Positions 17,277 to 26,359 of a stretch of 58,718 bases of DNA are shown piece by piece; positions within the stretch are counted from its first letter, which is position 1, and every line of letters starts with the position of its first letter. The translations under genes were made by a program, and so were the position numbers. The notes below the pieces were generated by a model that did not search any database, had not been told where the DNA came from, and saw only the letters and a list, made by a program, of their open reading frames with translations. Source of the DNA: Armatimonadota bacterium (GTDB taxonomy: Bacteria > Armatimonadota > JADLDR01); NCBI GenBank assembly GCA_020846535.1, contig JADLDR010000093.1:1-58718 (forward strand), read 5' to 3'.

Positions 17277-17711
17277 ATGATCTATCCCTCCGAGGATAAA
17301 ATCGAGAAAAATGTGGAAAGCAAGTATATGCTGACCATCCTTGCGGCCAAACGTGCCCGCCAATTGCGGGAAGGGGCGGACCCTCTGGTCGATACGGAAT
17401 CGGCGAACCCGATTACGGTGGCTCTGGAGGAGATCGCCTCCGGGAAGGTCAGGGCGATAGAAAAACCCATCGAAATCAAGGAACCGGAACCGGATATCTT
17501 TCCGAGCGCGACGCTGGGAGTCAGCGAACTGCTGTCTCTGGACGGAGCGGAGGATCTTGCGGACCCGGAAATTCAGGATACGCACGATTTGTTGGGAGCG
17601 GGGGAAGACCAGGAATTTGAGGAAGTAGACGATGCCGCGCAAGAGGCGGGCGATCCGGCCTTCTATGAGCCTGAAGTCGACCATGAGAACGAGGAACTGG
17701 AAGACTTTTAA
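17277..17711 (+). CDS. rpoZ: RNA polymerase omega subunit with acidic C-terminal extension (RpoZ)
   Basis: Residues 1-65 match omega: MIYPSEDKIEKNVESKY, ILAAKRARQLREG and NPITVALEEIASGKVR. Omega binds the beta-prime C-terminus and assists RNA polymerase assembly. The protein is 144 residues long, against roughly 70-100 for most omegas. The extra part (about 70-144) is strongly acidic and low-complexity (rich in Asp and Glu, ending HENEELEDF), probably disordered. It is the first gene of a likely operon with dnaJ, prmA and rsmE, downstream of a near-perfect promoter and a leader hairpin. The role of the tail is unknown. Confidence 0.9.
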   Translation: MIYPSEDKIEKNVESKYMLTILAAKRARQLREGADPLVDTESANPITVALEEIASGKVRAIEKPIEIKEPEPDIFPSATLGVSELLSLDGAEDLADPEIQDTHDLLGAGEDQEFEEVDDAAQEAGDPAFYEPEVDHENEELEDF

Positions 17712-17746
17712 TCTGAGGTGTCTACGAAAGCAAGGAGCGCGCCAAC

Positions 17747-18862
17747 GTGCCGAACAAGCTGGATTACTATGAAGTTTTAGGGGTGAGCCGCCAGGCGTCC
17801 GCCGAGGAGATCAAGCGGGCCTACCGCAACCTGGCCCGGAAGCACCACCCCGATGTCAACAAGGACTCCAACGCGGAAGAGCAGTTCAAGGAAATCAACG
17901 AAGCCTACGAGATTTTGAGCGATCCGCAGAAGCGGGCTGTCTACGACCAGTACGGGCACGAAGGCCCCAGGCCCGGCGGGGCCGATTTCGGGTTCGGCGA
18001 TATTTTCGATCTCTTTTTCGGGGCAGGCGGGCGGGATGCCGGGAGAGGCCGTCCGACCGTGCAGCGCGGCTCCGATCTGCGCCTGGACCTGGAGATCACG
18101 CTGGAGGAATCCGCCACCGGTGTGGACAAGACCATCAAGGTTTCCCGTCTGGAACACTGCGCGGCCTGCGGCGGTAGCGGCGGCAAGACAGCCGATTCCA
18201 TGCAGCGATGCGCCCAGTGCCGGGGTACGGGCCAGGTGCGGCAGACGCAAAACACCATCCTGGGTTCGTTCTCGACGGTAGCGACCTGCCCGGTCTGCCG
18301 GGGCGAGGGCTTTGTCATCAAAGACCCCTGCACCACCTGCAACGGACAGGGGCGGCAGCGGCAGACCCATGAGCGCAACCTGGTGGTGCCGCCCGGGGTC
18401 GAAACCGGGGCGCGCATCCGCCTGACCGGGGAAGGCGATGTCGGGCCGAGAGGCGGCCCGGCGGGGGATCTCTATATCGTTCTCACCGTCCGGCCCCACG
18501 ATATTTTTCAGCGGGAAGGCACCGAGCTTTACTGCGAATTGCCCATCGGATTCGTCCAGGCCGCCCTGGGAGCGACCGTGGACGCTCCGACCCTGGAGGG
18601 GACGGAGAAACTGACCATCCCCGAAGGCACTCAGACCGGAACGGTCTTCCGCCTGCGCGGGAAGGGGATGCCCGACCTGGATGCGCGGGGCAGGGGTGAT
18701 ATTCATATCGCCGCGCGCGTGGTGACCCCGACCCGACTGAACGACCACCAGAGAGATCTTTTACGCCAGTTCGCCGAATCGGGCGGCGAGAAGAATGTGC
18801 AGCATCAGGAGAAGGGCCTGTTCGACAGGGTAAAGGAAGCCTTCAAAGGACTGACCGAATAA
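17747..18862 (+). CDS. dnaJ: Chaperone DnaJ (Hsp40)
   Basis: DnaJ stimulates the DnaK ATPase and delivers unfolded substrates. The 371-residue protein has a J domain (residues 4-70, HPD at 34-36), a Gly/Phe-rich linker ([16 protein letters not shown]), and a zinc-finger region with four CxxCxGxG repeats ([32 protein letters not shown]). The C-terminal substrate domains follow. All eight zinc-binding Cys are present, so it is a type I DnaJ. The start is GTG 17747 with AAGGAG ten bases upstream. dnaK and grpE are not in the window. Its stop overlaps the prmA start by one base. Confidence 0.95.
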   Translation: MPNKLDYYEVLGVSRQASAEEIKRAYRNLARKHHPDVNKDSNAEEQFKEINEAYEILSDPQKRAVYDQYGHEGPRPGGADFGFGDIFDLFFGAGGRDAGRGRPTVQRGSDLRLDLEITLEESATGVDKTIKVSRLEHCAACGGSGGKTADSMQRCAQCRGTGQVRQTQNTILGSFSTVATCPVCRGEGFVIKDPCTTCNGQGRQRQTHERNLVVPPGVETGARIRLTGEGDVGPRGGPAGDLYIVLTVRPHDIFQREGTELYCELPIGFVQAALGATVDAPTLEGTEKLTIPEGTQTGTVFRLRGKGMPDLDARGRGDIHIAARVVTPTRLNDHQRDLLRQFAESGGEKNVQHQEKGLFDRVKEAFKGLTE

Positions 18863-19728
18863 TGAACTGGGCCGAGATCGGCGTGGCGACCACCTTCGAG
18901 GCGATGGATGCCGTGGTGCAGATTATGCTGGACATCGGGTGCGGGGGGGCGGTGGTGTCCGGGGTGTCCTCTCCCTTTGTCACCGCTTACCTGCCGGTCA
19001 ACGATGCCCTGGAGCCGAAGGTGGCGGAACTGAAGGCCCGTGTGGTGGGGCTGAAAGAATACGGCCTCGATCCGGGCAGCGCCGATGTGATGCTCCGCTC
19101 GATTGCCGATGAGGACTGGGCCGAAGCCTGGAAAGCCTATTTTAAGCCGATGCGTATCGGCAAGCGATTGGTGATCAAGCCCTCCTGGGAATCGCTTCAA
19201 CCGGGCGAGAACGACGTCATCGTCGAAATCGACCCGGGCCAGGCGTTCGGGACGGGAACCCATCCCAGTACGCAACTGGCATTAGAAGCCCTGGAACGCT
19301 ATCTGAAACCCTGCATGGTGGTCTATGACATCGGAACCGGCTCCGGCATTTTGAGCATCGCAGCCGTCCGCCTGGGCGCAGGATCGGTATGGGCCACCGA
19401 CAGCGACCCCATCGCCGTTTCCGCCGCCTCCCGGAACGTCGCTATGAACGGCGTAGCGGACCGGGTTCATGTGGCCGAAGCGGAAGGGCTGCCGGAGGCA
19501 GCCGAAAACCCGCATCTGGCGCTGGCGAATATTGTGGCCGAGGTTTTGGCCGCCCTGTGTTCGGCGGTATATGCCCGCCTTCAGCCGGGCGGCTTCTATA
19601 TCGCTTCCGGGATCGTGGACAACAAGGCCCCTCTGGTCGCCCGCGCTCTGCCGGAGGCCGGCTTCAAAATCATCGAGATCTTGAGCGAAGGCGAGTGGGT
19701 GGCTTTCGTCGCAGGGAAAGGCTTTTAA
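18862..19728 (+). CDS. prmA: Ribosomal protein L11 methyltransferase (PrmA)
   Basis: PrmA trimethylates lysines and the N-terminus of ribosomal protein L11 using SAM. The 288-residue protein has the N-terminal L11-recognition domain (residues 1-95) and a Rossmann domain with the family signature PGQAFGTGTHPSTQLALEAL. The SAM motif DIGTGSGILSIAA and the LALANIVAEVLAAL segment (NPPY-like position) follow. The length is normal. Its ATG shares the last base of the dnaJ stop, indicating coupled translation. A dnaJ-prmA-rsmE order is common in bacteria and supports the call. Confidence 0.95.
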   Translation: MNWAEIGVATTFEAMDAVVQIMLDIGCGGAVVSGVSSPFVTAYLPVNDALEPKVAELKARVVGLKEYGLDPGSADVMLRSIADEDWAEAWKAYFKPMRIGKRLVIKPSWESLQPGENDVIVEIDPGQAFGTGTHPSTQLALEALERYLKPCMVVYDIGTGSGILSIAAVRLGAGSVWATDSDPIAVSAASRNVAMNGVADRVHVAEAEGLPEAAENPHLALANIVAEVLAALCSAVYARLQPGGFYIASGIVDNKAPLVARALPEAGFKIIEILSEGEWVAFVAGKGF

Positions 19729-19747
19729 TACAACGCCCGTCAACCGT

Positions 19748-20479
19748 ATGCACCGTTTTTATTTCGAAAATCCTGTCGGAAGGCAGGAGGCTCTTTCCCT
19801 TGCGGGCGAGCAGGCCCACCAGATCACGCAGGTGCTGCGCCTGAAGACAGGCGACAGCCTCTGCCTTTTCGACGGAACAGGAGAAGAATTCATCTGCCGG
19901 ATCGAGGCTGGCGACCGGGGTAAGGTCGCTGTGCGCGTGAGCGAGAGGTTGCGGCCTCCGGTGGAAGCCGCCATTCGTCTGACCCTGGCCCAGGGTCTGC
20001 TCAAGGGCGAAAAAAACGAATGGGTGATCCAGAAGGCGACCGAGCTAGGGGTGGCGGCTATCCGGTTTCTCACCACCGAGCGAACCGTGGCGGATTTACC
20101 GCAGGGCAGGACCGCCAGCCGTCTGGCCCGGTGGCGTAAAGTGGCGGTAGAAGCCGCCGAGCAATCCGGGCGAGTGGCTGTTCCGGCGGTTTTGGCTCCG
20201 GCAGCGCTCTCCGAACTCTGGCGGCAGAGAGCCGACTACGACCTCGCTTTGATGCCCTGGGAGCGTGAGGAAGGCAATGCATTGACACGCTCGCTCGCCC
20301 GTTTTCCCGAAGCCCGCCGGATCCTCTGTGTGATCGGCCCGGAGGGCGGTTTCAGCGAGGCGGAGATTTCGGAGGGTCGCCGCGCGGGAGCCGAGATCGT
20401 CACTTTGGGGCCGCGGGTACTCCGCGCGGAGACGGCGGCCCTTGCCGCTACCGCCCTGATCTTGCAGGAGGTGGTTTGA
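19748..20479 (+). CDS. rsmE: 16S rRNA m3U1498 methyltransferase (RsmE)
   Basis: RsmE methylates N3 of U1498 in 16S rRNA of the assembled 30S subunit. The 243-residue protein has the N-terminal PUA-like domain (MHRFYFENPVG and HQITQVLRLKTGD) and the SPOUT knotted domain. The latter shows KNEWVIQKATELGV, VIGPEGGFSEAEI and LGPRVLRAETAALAA, the last two forming the SAM-binding knot. All family signatures are present. It lies 19 bases after prmA in the rpoZ-dnaJ-prmA-rsmE run and is likely co-transcribed with it. Confidence 0.95.
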   Translation: MHRFYFENPVGRQEALSLAGEQAHQITQVLRLKTGDSLCLFDGTGEEFICRIEAGDRGKVAVRVSERLRPPVEAAIRLTLAQGLLKGEKNEWVIQKATELGVAAIRFLTTERTVADLPQGRTASRLARWRKVAVEAAEQSGRVAVPAVLAPAALSELWRQRADYDLALMPWEREEGNALTRSLARFPEARRILCVIGPEGGFSEAEISEGRRAGAEIVTLGPRVLRAETAALAATALILQEVV

Positions 20480-20596
20480 ATCCGGCGGCTCCTCCGGCGC
20501 TGCCGGGAAAGTGATAAAGGACTTTCAAAACGAAGGCCCGAAAGATATTTTATCCCCAGCCGGGCTGCCCGGCGGGGAGCAGGAGATACGGCCTGT

Positions 20597-23476
20597 ATGA
20601 AAGAAGTCAGCACCTCATTACTGACCGCGAACAAGCGCCCCGGACTGAGCGCCAAGCAGGAGCGCGTGACGGACAACCTGGAGCAGCTTCTGAATGTGCT
20701 GCCTCCCGATATTCGCCAGGAGCTGGAAAAGCAGCCGGACCGCGACGACCTCTATGAAATCGTTCTCGACCTGGGCCGGGAACCGGAGGCCCGCTACTCC
20801 GACCGCGTTCTCTATATGGAGGAACGCATGGTCACCCCGGAGGATATCCGCTATGTGACCGAACGGGTGGGAGAATTCGGAGACGACAACCGGGCAGGCA
20901 TCGAGCGCACCCTCCACCGCATTTCCGCCATCCGCAACCGCCGGGGGAAGATCGTCGGCCTGACCTGCCGGATTGGGCGGGCGGTCTACGGCACCATCGA
21001 TATCATCCGCGATGTAGTGGAAACCGGCAAAGGCATCCTCATGCTGGGCCGCCCCGGTGTCGGCAAGTGCATCACCGGCGATTCCCTGGTCTTCTCTGAC
21101 CGCGGGATGCTGCCCCTGCGCCAGTTCGTGCCCAAAAACCTGCCGGTCGATATCTTCTCCGAGTGCCGCGCTACGCTGCATGGGAAAGACGGCCCGGTCG
21201 CCAGCTCTCACGTCTACAACGGCGGAATGCAGGAAACCGTTGCCATCACCACCGCCCACGGCTATCGCCTGGAAGGCACTCCGGAGCATCCTGTTGTGGT
21301 GCTGAACGAGGACAGCGACCTGGAGTTCCGGCAGTTGAAGGATATCCGCACAGGCGACACGGCGGTTATCCAGCGCGGACAGGGGATGTTCGGGGGGGAA
21401 ACGCGCCTTCCGAAAGCCGCAGTTTCGGCGGGCGGGGCGGGCTATCCTCGTGAAATGAGCGAGGCCTTGGCCCGGTTCCTGGGCTACATCATGGCGGTAG
21501 GGTGGTCCGCCGGCCCGGAGGTGATGCGCCTTTGGCATGACGAAACCGACGCCCTGCTCGATATGGCCTCTGTCACGGGCGACCTTTTCGGTCTCAAGCT
21601 CAGGCGCTACTACGCCGCCGGGCACTGGAGCGGGCAGGACTTCTATATCCGCAGCGCCGAACTCCGGGCCTTCCTGAAGGGGCTGGGGGTGGAGCTTTCG
21701 CCCCAGCGCAAGCGCATCCCGGACTGCATCCTGAAAGCGCCGGGGGAGATGGCGGCGGCGTTCTTCAGCAGCTTCTTCGAGGCGGCGGCGCACCTGCGGA
21801 AATCACGGCTGGAGCTTCTGGTCTTTTCGGAGGCGATGGCCCGTCAGATGCAGGTTGTTTTGCTGAATCTCGGCATCGTGGTCCGGCTCCGGGCCAAGCG
21901 CAACGGGCGCTACCGGGACAGGCTCTTCCAAATAACCGTTGCGGGGCGGGACCTGGAGCTTCTTGCCGAGAGGGTCGGGATGGTTTCGGAGCGCCGGTCT
22001 AAATACCTGACGCGGATGGCCCAGCCCGCCTGGAACCGGCAGGAGGAAGTGATCGCCCACCTGCACAGCAGACCGCTGGCCCTCAAGGGAGCCGCCTCCG
22101 GCGCGGTCTGGCGGGAGGGGTTGTTTTCGCAGCCCGCCCAGCCCCGGGGAGAGCGGAGGCCCGGTCACCGCGCGCTGCAAACCGTTCTCTCTCTGGCAGA
22201 GGAAAAGGGGAACCCCATCCAGGCCGAGATGAACAGGCTCAAAGAGGGCAATCTCTTTTATGATGCGGTGGCCGCCCGCGAAACGGGCCGGGCGGAGGTG
22301 TTCGATTTTTCCGTTCCGGTCACCCATACCTTTTTTGCCAGCGGTTTTCTGAACCACAACACCACCAAACTACGCGAAGTGGCCCGCGTTTTGAGTGAGG
22401 AGTTTAAGAAACGGGTGGTGGTGGTCGATACCTCCAACGAGATCGCCGGGGACGGCGATATCCCGCACCCGGCCATCGGGCACGCCCGCAGGATGCAGGT
22501 GTCCACCCCTTCCCGCCAGCATGAGGTGATGATCGAGGCGGTAGAAAACCACATGCCGGAAGTCATTGTCATCGATGAGATCGGGACCGAGGAAGAAGCC
22601 TACGCTGCCCGCACCATCGCGGAGCGCGGCGTGCAGTTGGTGGCGACCGCGCACGGGAACTCCCTGGAAAACCTTCTGGTCAATCCCACTCTCTCCGACC
22701 TGATCGGAGGCATCCAGGCCGTCACTTTAAGCGACGATGAGGCCAAGCGGCGGGGAACGCAGAAAACCGTCCTGGAGCGCAAGGCCCCGCCCACTTTCGA
22801 GGTGGTTATCGAGATCATGGAGATGGACAAGCTGGCGATCCACCTGGATGTGATGGCGACGGTAGACAAGCTCTTGCGCGGCGCTCCTCCCAGGCCCGAA
22901 ATCCGGGTACACACTCCGGAAGGCAATATCGAGATCGTCCAGAAGCCGGAGCCGGAAACGCGCCCCTCCTACACTCCCGCCCCGCGGGCGGAAGCCGAAT
23001 CGCCGCCTTCCCAGCCCCTTCCGGCCACGGTGAGAATCTTTCCCTACGGGGTCAGCCGCGGCAGGCTTGACAAGGCGATCAAGGATCTGAAGGTTCCGGC
23101 CTATATCGCCCGCGACTGGGAGGAGTCGGATGTTATCATGACCCTGAAGGCCCACTTCCGGCGCGAGCCTGCCAAGCTGAAGGACGCCATGGACAGCGAT
23201 AAAGCGGTTTTCGTGGTGCGGAGCAATACCCTGGTGCAGATCGAGGAATGCCTGCGCGATATCTTCCAGATCAGCGACCGGAGCGTGGAGGAGATGGCCC
23301 TGCGGGAGACGGAGGAGGCCGTGGAGCGTGCTATTGCCTCCCAGCAGGCGGTGGAACTGATGCCCCGCAATAGCTATATCCGCCGCCTCCAGCACCAGTT
23401 GATCGAAAAATACAAGCTGCAATCGGAAAGCGTCGGTCAGGAACCCCAGCGCCGCGTGAAGGTGCTGCCGTTTTAG
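20597..23476 (+). CDS. R3H/AAA ATPase of the Ycf45 type, interrupted by an intein in the Walker A motif
   Basis: The 959-codon frame encodes a nucleic-acid-binding ATPase of about 528 residues after splicing. The N-extein (1-157) ends GRPGVGK, the C-extein starts [11 protein letters not shown] at 589, and joining them restores a P-loop GRPGVGKTT. The C-extein has Walker [14 protein letters not shown], an ATPase core similar to Ycf45 / stage-III-sporulation-AA-like proteins, a JAG/KH-like segment, and a C-terminal R3H domain ([16 protein letters not shown]) that binds single-stranded nucleic acid. Its physiological role is not known. The insertion splits the ATP-binding loop, so activity should need splicing. 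The next gene, tmk, starts 11 bases after the TAG stop. Confidence 0.9.
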   Translation: MKEVSTSLLTANKRPGLSAKQERVTDNLEQLLNVLPPDIRQELEKQPDRDDLYEIVLDLGREPEARYSDRVLYMEERMVTPEDIRYVTERVGEFGDDNRAGIERTLHRISAIRNRRGKIVGLTCRIGRAVYGTIDIIRDVVETGKGILMLGRPGVGKCITGDSLVFSDRGMLPLRQFVPKNLPVDIFSECRATLHGKDGPVASSHVYNGGMQETVAITTAHGYRLEGTPEHPVVVLNEDSDLEFRQLKDIRTGDTAVIQRGQGMFGGETRLPKAAVSAGGAGYPREMSEALARFLGYIMAVGWSAGPEVMRLWHDETDALLDMASVTGDLFGLKLRRYYAAGHWSGQDFYIRSAELRAFLKGLGVELSPQRKRIPDCILKAPGEMAAAFFSSFFEAAAHLRKSRLELLVFSEAMARQMQVVLLNLGIVVRLRAKRNGRYRDRLFQITVAGRDLELLAERVGMVSERRSKYLTRMAQPAWNRQEEVIAHLHSRPLALKGAASGAVWREGLFSQPAQPRGERRPGHRALQTVLSLAEEKGNPIQAEMNRLKEGNLFYDAVAARETGRAEVFDFSVPVTHTFFASGFLNHNTTKLREVARVLSEEFKKRVVVVDTSNEIAGDGDIPHPAIGHARRMQVSTPSRQHEVMIEAVENHMPEVIVIDEIGTEEEAYAARTIAERGVQLVATAHGNSLENLLVNPTLSDLIGGIQAVTLSDDEAKRRGTQKTVLERKAPPTFEVVIEIMEMDKLAIHLDVMATVDKLLRGAPPRPEIRVHTPEGNIEIVQKPEPETRPSYTPAPRAEAESPPSQPLPATVRIFPYGVSRGRLDKAIKDLKVPAYIARDWEESDVIMTLKAHFRREPAKLKDAMDSDKAVFVVRSNTLVQIEECLRDIFQISDRSVEEMALRETEEAVERAIASQQAVELMPRNSYIRRLQHQLIEKYKLQSESVGQEPQRRVKVLPF
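21068..22360 (+). other. Intein (431 residues) with a degenerate LAGLIDADG endonuclease domain
   Basis: Residues 158-588 of the host protein. Block A starts CITGDSLVF with nucleophile Cys1. Block B is [10 protein letters not shown] with its His. Blocks F and G read [17 protein letters not shown] and end in His-Asn, followed by Thr589 as the +1 nucleophile. All class 1 splicing residues are present. The endonuclease motifs are worn: [10 protein letters not shown] has Val and [12 protein letters not shown] has Ala where the catalytic Asp/Glu of each LAGLIDADG helix should be. The intein should therefore splice but probably not home. Codon use looks like that of the host gene, suggesting long residence. 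Confidence 0.92.
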
Positions 23477-23487
23477 ACAGGGGGCGT

Positions 23488-24102
23488 GTGAGGAAAGGAC
23501 TCTTTATTACCCTCGAAGGGCCGGAGGGCGGCGGTAAAACTACCCAGGCCCGCTGGCTGGCGGAGGATTTGCAGGCCAAAGGCGCTGACGTTGTGCTGAC
23601 CCGGGAGCCGGGCGGAACGGCGGTGGGAAACGGGGTGCGTTCCATCCTGCTGGACAGCTCGCCGGGAAGCATTTCGCCGGAAGCCGAAACCCTGCTCTAT
23701 CTGGCCGGCAGGGCACAGCATGCGGCGGAGGTTTTGCGGCCTTCCCTTCACGCCGGACGGATCGTGGTCTGCGACCGCTATACCGATTCCACGCTGGCCT
23801 ATCAGGGCCACGCCCGGGGCCTGGGCGTCGAACCTCTGATCGCCATGAACGATTTCGCCACCGGAGGACTCCGGCCCGGCCTGACCCTCCTGCTCGATAT
23901 CCCAGCCGAGGTGGGGCTGGAGCGGCAGAGAGAGCATAACCGGATGGAGGCCGAGGGGCTTGACTTTCACCGCAAAGTGCGGGAGGGCTTTTTACTCCTG
24001 GCGGAGCGATGGCCGGAGCGGGTCAAGGTTGTGGATGCCTCGCAACCGCCGGGAATCGTCCGAAGCAGGCTGTGGGATATCGTCTGGGGGTGGATCCGAT
24101 GA
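23488..24102 (+). CDS. tmk: Thymidylate kinase
   Basis: Tmk phosphorylates dTMP to dTDP with ATP. The 204-residue protein has the P-loop FITLEGPEGGGKTTQARWL, the DR(Y) motif VVCDRYTDSTLAYQG with the Asp-Arg that contacts substrate, TREPGGT and a lid region. GTG 23488 follows a GGGGG stretch. Its TGA overlaps the ATG of darA (ATGA). The tmk-darA-holB order matches the well-known arrangement in Firmicutes-type genomes. Confidence 0.95.
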   Translation: MRKGLFITLEGPEGGGKTTQARWLAEDLQAKGADVVLTREPGGTAVGNGVRSILLDSSPGSISPEAETLLYLAGRAQHAAEVLRPSLHAGRIVVCDRYTDSTLAYQGHARGLGVEPLIAMNDFATGGLRPGLTLLLDIPAEVGLERQREHNRMEAEGLDFHRKVREGFLLLAERWPERVKVVDASQPPGIVRSRLWDIVWGWIR

Positions 24103-24428
24103 AACTGATACTGACGGTCATTCACGACCGCGACCACGATAAAATGGCGGAAGCCCTTCTTTCGCACAATTTTCGCTTCACGAAGGTTGCCAGCACCGGC
24201 GGTTTTCTGAGGGAAGGGAACATGACCTTCCTCGTCGGCGTGGACGACAGCCATGTCGATCAGGTGATCGCCCTGATCGGTCAGACCTGCAAAACCCGGG
24301 AGCAGTTCGTCAACATCCTCCCCCCCGATGCCGCCCCGCTCGGGACGATGGTTCCCAGCCCGGTTAAGGTGCTTGTCGGCGGCGCTATCGTCTTCGTGCT
24401 GGATGTGGAACGCTTCGAACGCTATTGA
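24099..24428 (+). CDS. darA: Cyclic-di-AMP receptor, DarA/PstA family (DUF970)
   Basis: This 109-residue PII-like protein belongs to the DarA/PstA (YaaQ) family, trimeric cytosolic receptors of cyclic di-AMP. The N-terminal strand (MKLILTVIHDRDHDKM), the loop FRFTKVASTGGFLREGN and the MTFLVGVDD strand match the family; the TGGFL loop takes part in ligand binding. It sits between tmk and holB as in Firmicutes, with a 4-base overlap with tmk. The downstream target of DarA proteins is not settled. Together with the GEMM riboswitches at the right end, it means the window carries receptors of two cyclic dinucleotides. Confidence 0.9.
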   Translation: MKLILTVIHDRDHDKMAEALLSHNFRFTKVASTGGFLREGNMTFLVGVDDSHVDQVIALIGQTCKTREQFVNILPPDAAPLGTMVPSPVKVLVGGAIVFVLDVERFERY

Positions 24429-24447
24429 CGGGACAGTTCCTCCAACC

Positions 24448-25524
24448 ATGAGATTGAGCGAGATACTCGGTCAGGATAGGGCCGTCCGGATACTGCAAAA
24501 CGCGCTCCGGCGGGGGCAGGTGGGCCATGCCTATCTGTTTATCGGCCCGGAAGGGGTGGGAAAGCGGCTGACCGCGGAAGCCTTCGCCCGCGCCCTCAAC
24601 TGCACCGGAAGCGGGAAGAATCTGACCGAAGCCTGCGGCGTTTGCCCGTCTTGCCGGAAGATGGATTCCGGGAACCATACCGATTTCAAGGTGATCGAGC
24701 CGGAGGGGCTTTACACCAAAATCGATCAGACCCGGGCGCTCAAGCACGACCTGCAATACGCTCCCTTGCAGCACCGCTGGAAAATATATCTCTTTTCCGA
24801 AGCCGAAACCATGAACGCGGAGGCGGCCAACAACCTCCTGAAGGCCCTGGAAGAGCCGCCTGCTCATACCGTTTTCCTCCTGCTGTCCGCCAATCCCGCC
24901 GCCGTTCTGCCCACCATCCGCTCCCGCTGCCAGCCCATCCGCTTCGGCTTCCTGCCTTTGCCCCTGGTGCGGCAGACCCTTGCGGAGCAATTCGGGCTGA
25001 ACGAAGAGGAGACCCGCTTTCTCGCCTCCTACTCCTCCGGGCGGCTGGGGCAGGCGATGGCCCTGGCCCGGATCCCTGACGTTTTCGCCCGCCGGGAGGA
25101 AGTCCTCCGGCTGCTCGAATCTCTCTCTTCCCTGCCGGCCGGGGCCGCGCTGAGGCTGTCGGAGGATCTGCGCTCCCTTGCCCGCGAAGCGAAGGATAAG
25201 GAGAGCGAGGAGGGAGACAAGGGGGAAGATAAAGAGAAGTTTTCCCGCCGGGCGACTTCCGAACTGCTGGACATCATGGCGGCCTGGTTCCGGGACCTGC
25301 TGATCCTCAAGGCGCAGGCGAACACCGATGGGCTTCTGACCAACAGCGATTACGCCCCGGCCCTGCGGCAGTCGGCAGGCTGCTTCACCGAGGAGAGCCT
25401 TCACGAAGCGATTGAAACCATTTTCGCCACCCGCAGGCACATCGAGCGCAACGCGAACCTGTCCCTTGCGCTCGATATTATGATGATAAAGCTCCTCCGG
25501 TGCAGGAGCGCGGCGGCGGGGTGA
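24448..25524 (+). CDS. holB: DNA polymerase III delta-prime subunit
   Basis: The delta-prime subunit is part of the clamp loader that opens the beta sliding clamp. The 358-residue protein starts at ATG 24448 (MRLSEILGQDRAVRIL). It has an altered Walker A (FIGPEGVGKRLTAEAF), a four-Cys/His zinc region (CGVCPSCRKMDSGNH), an SAEAANNLLKALEEPP-like helix (here MNAEAANNLLKALEEPP) and the sensor SRC motif (TIRSRCQPIRF). An acidic, charged linker near 230-260 (KDKESEEGDKGEDK) is longer than usual. The gene follows tmk and darA and converges on the aspartic protease remnant at 25534. Confidence 0.9.
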   Translation: MRLSEILGQDRAVRILQNALRRGQVGHAYLFIGPEGVGKRLTAEAFARALNCTGSGKNLTEACGVCPSCRKMDSGNHTDFKVIEPEGLYTKIDQTRALKHDLQYAPLQHRWKIYLFSEAETMNAEAANNLLKALEEPPAHTVFLLLSANPAAVLPTIRSRCQPIRFGFLPLPLVRQTLAEQFGLNEEETRFLASYSSGRLGQAMALARIPDVFARREEVLRLLESLSSLPAGAALRLSEDLRSLAREAKDKESEEGDKGEDKEKFSRRATSELLDIMAAWFRDLLILKAQANTDGLLTNSDYAPALRQSAGCFTEESLHEAIETIFATRRHIERNANLSLALDIMMIKLLRCRSAAAG

Positions 25525-25533
25525 GAGGGAACC

Positions 25534-25905
25534 TCAATGCAACTCGTTGACAGACACGCTGCCGCCGTCAATAACCTGTAGTTTGAACTCATGACCGTCA
25601 AACAGCGACATGCCTGCCAGCGGAGTCGTTTGGACGCCATAGACCAATATGTGGCGGATAGCCGCTTGCCATAGCACAGTGGCCGAGTAAATATCGAATA
25701 TCTGCTCGCTGCCGTCCGCCAGAACGGCTCTGCCTCCTGCTCGCTAGGTGAGTCCGAGCGACTCTGTCTGAGCGGGGCTTAACGTCAAAGAGCCGTTGAA
25801 ACCCGTGTCGACAACAGCGGTGATAGATTGGCCCTGCTTCTCAGAACCGCGTACTTCCAGACGCATCACCGCTTCGCTGTTCGCGTTGACTGAACCCACT
25901 ATCAT
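25534..25905 (-). pseudogene. Clan AA (retropepsin-like) aspartic protease with an in-frame TAG
   Basis: ATG 25905 with a GGGAG ribosome binding site opens a 124-codon frame reading MIVGSVNANSEAVMRLEVRG, then AVVDTGFNGSLTLS (the catalytic DTG motif) and, after a TAG at 25744-25746, RAVLADGSEQIFDIY, LVYGVQTTPLAGMSLFDG and a final strand. This is a complete single-domain clan AA protease except for the stop. Related proteins, as I recall them, often have Trp at the TAG position, so a TGG-to-TAG change is plausible. It forms a two-gene unit with the 86-residue protein upstream, separated by 3 bases. Read-through or an assembly error are alternatives. Confidence 0.75.
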
Positions 25906-25908
25906 TGC

Positions 25909-26169
25909 TTATGCTCCCGCCCGGCGGCCTATGCGGTGCGCGTAGCGATATCCCACTCTGGTCAGCCATATTTGCGAATCGGGATAACGAGCCAGCAATC
26001 GCTCCGTGGCGGTATAGTCGTCCTCGTCGATTTCGTAAGCTCCAGTTTCGATATCGATGGCGATAAATTTACCCCGATGAACCGGTTCCACCATACTGCG
26101 AAGATTGCGCTCATATATCTCGTCTCCGCGCCTGGCGAATTCCTCTTTGGTGTAAGCAGGCCGCCTCAT
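25909..26169 (-). CDS. Small protein paired with clan AA aspartic protease
   Basis: The 86-residue protein starts MRRPAYTKEEFARRGDEIYE and contains GKFIAIDIETGAYEIDEDD and RYPDSQIWLTRVGY. I recall very similar proteins next to clan AA aspartic proteases in cyanobacteria and other bacteria, forming a conserved pair of unknown function. A strong ribosome binding site (AAAGGAGGAGG) precedes ATG 26169, and the protease gene follows after 3 bases. The central acidic strand region looks like a small compact domain. The pair has been suggestive of a toxin-antitoxin or processing module, but that is only inference; no activity can be read from the sequence. Confidence 0.75.
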   Translation of the reverse strand: MRRPAYTKEEFARRGDEIYERNLRSMVEPVHRGKFIAIDIETGAYEIDEDDYTATERLLARYPDSQIWLTRVGYRYAHRIGRRAGA

Positions 26170-26300
26170 GGCCTCCTCCTTTCATGAAAATCGGTGAGAA
26201 CCTGTTTCTTGGCGCTCGTTATTATGTTCCCCATCCACTGGTGAATTACTTCTTTATATGGAAATATTATAGAAATAATTTTAAGGTTCGAACAAAACAA

Positions 26301-26333
26301 AATCGCCTGTGCGGAACTTATGCACAGGCGATT
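26301..26333 (-). terminator. Intrinsic terminator after the 58-residue peptide gene
   Basis: A perfect 12-base stem (26301-26312 with 26322-26333) around a 9-base loop is followed, on the minus strand, by TTGTTTTGTT. On the plus strand no T-run follows, so it terminates minus-strand transcription. Confidence 0.7.
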
Positions 26334-26359
26334 CGTATATAGGACAGGCCGCTGCCTAT

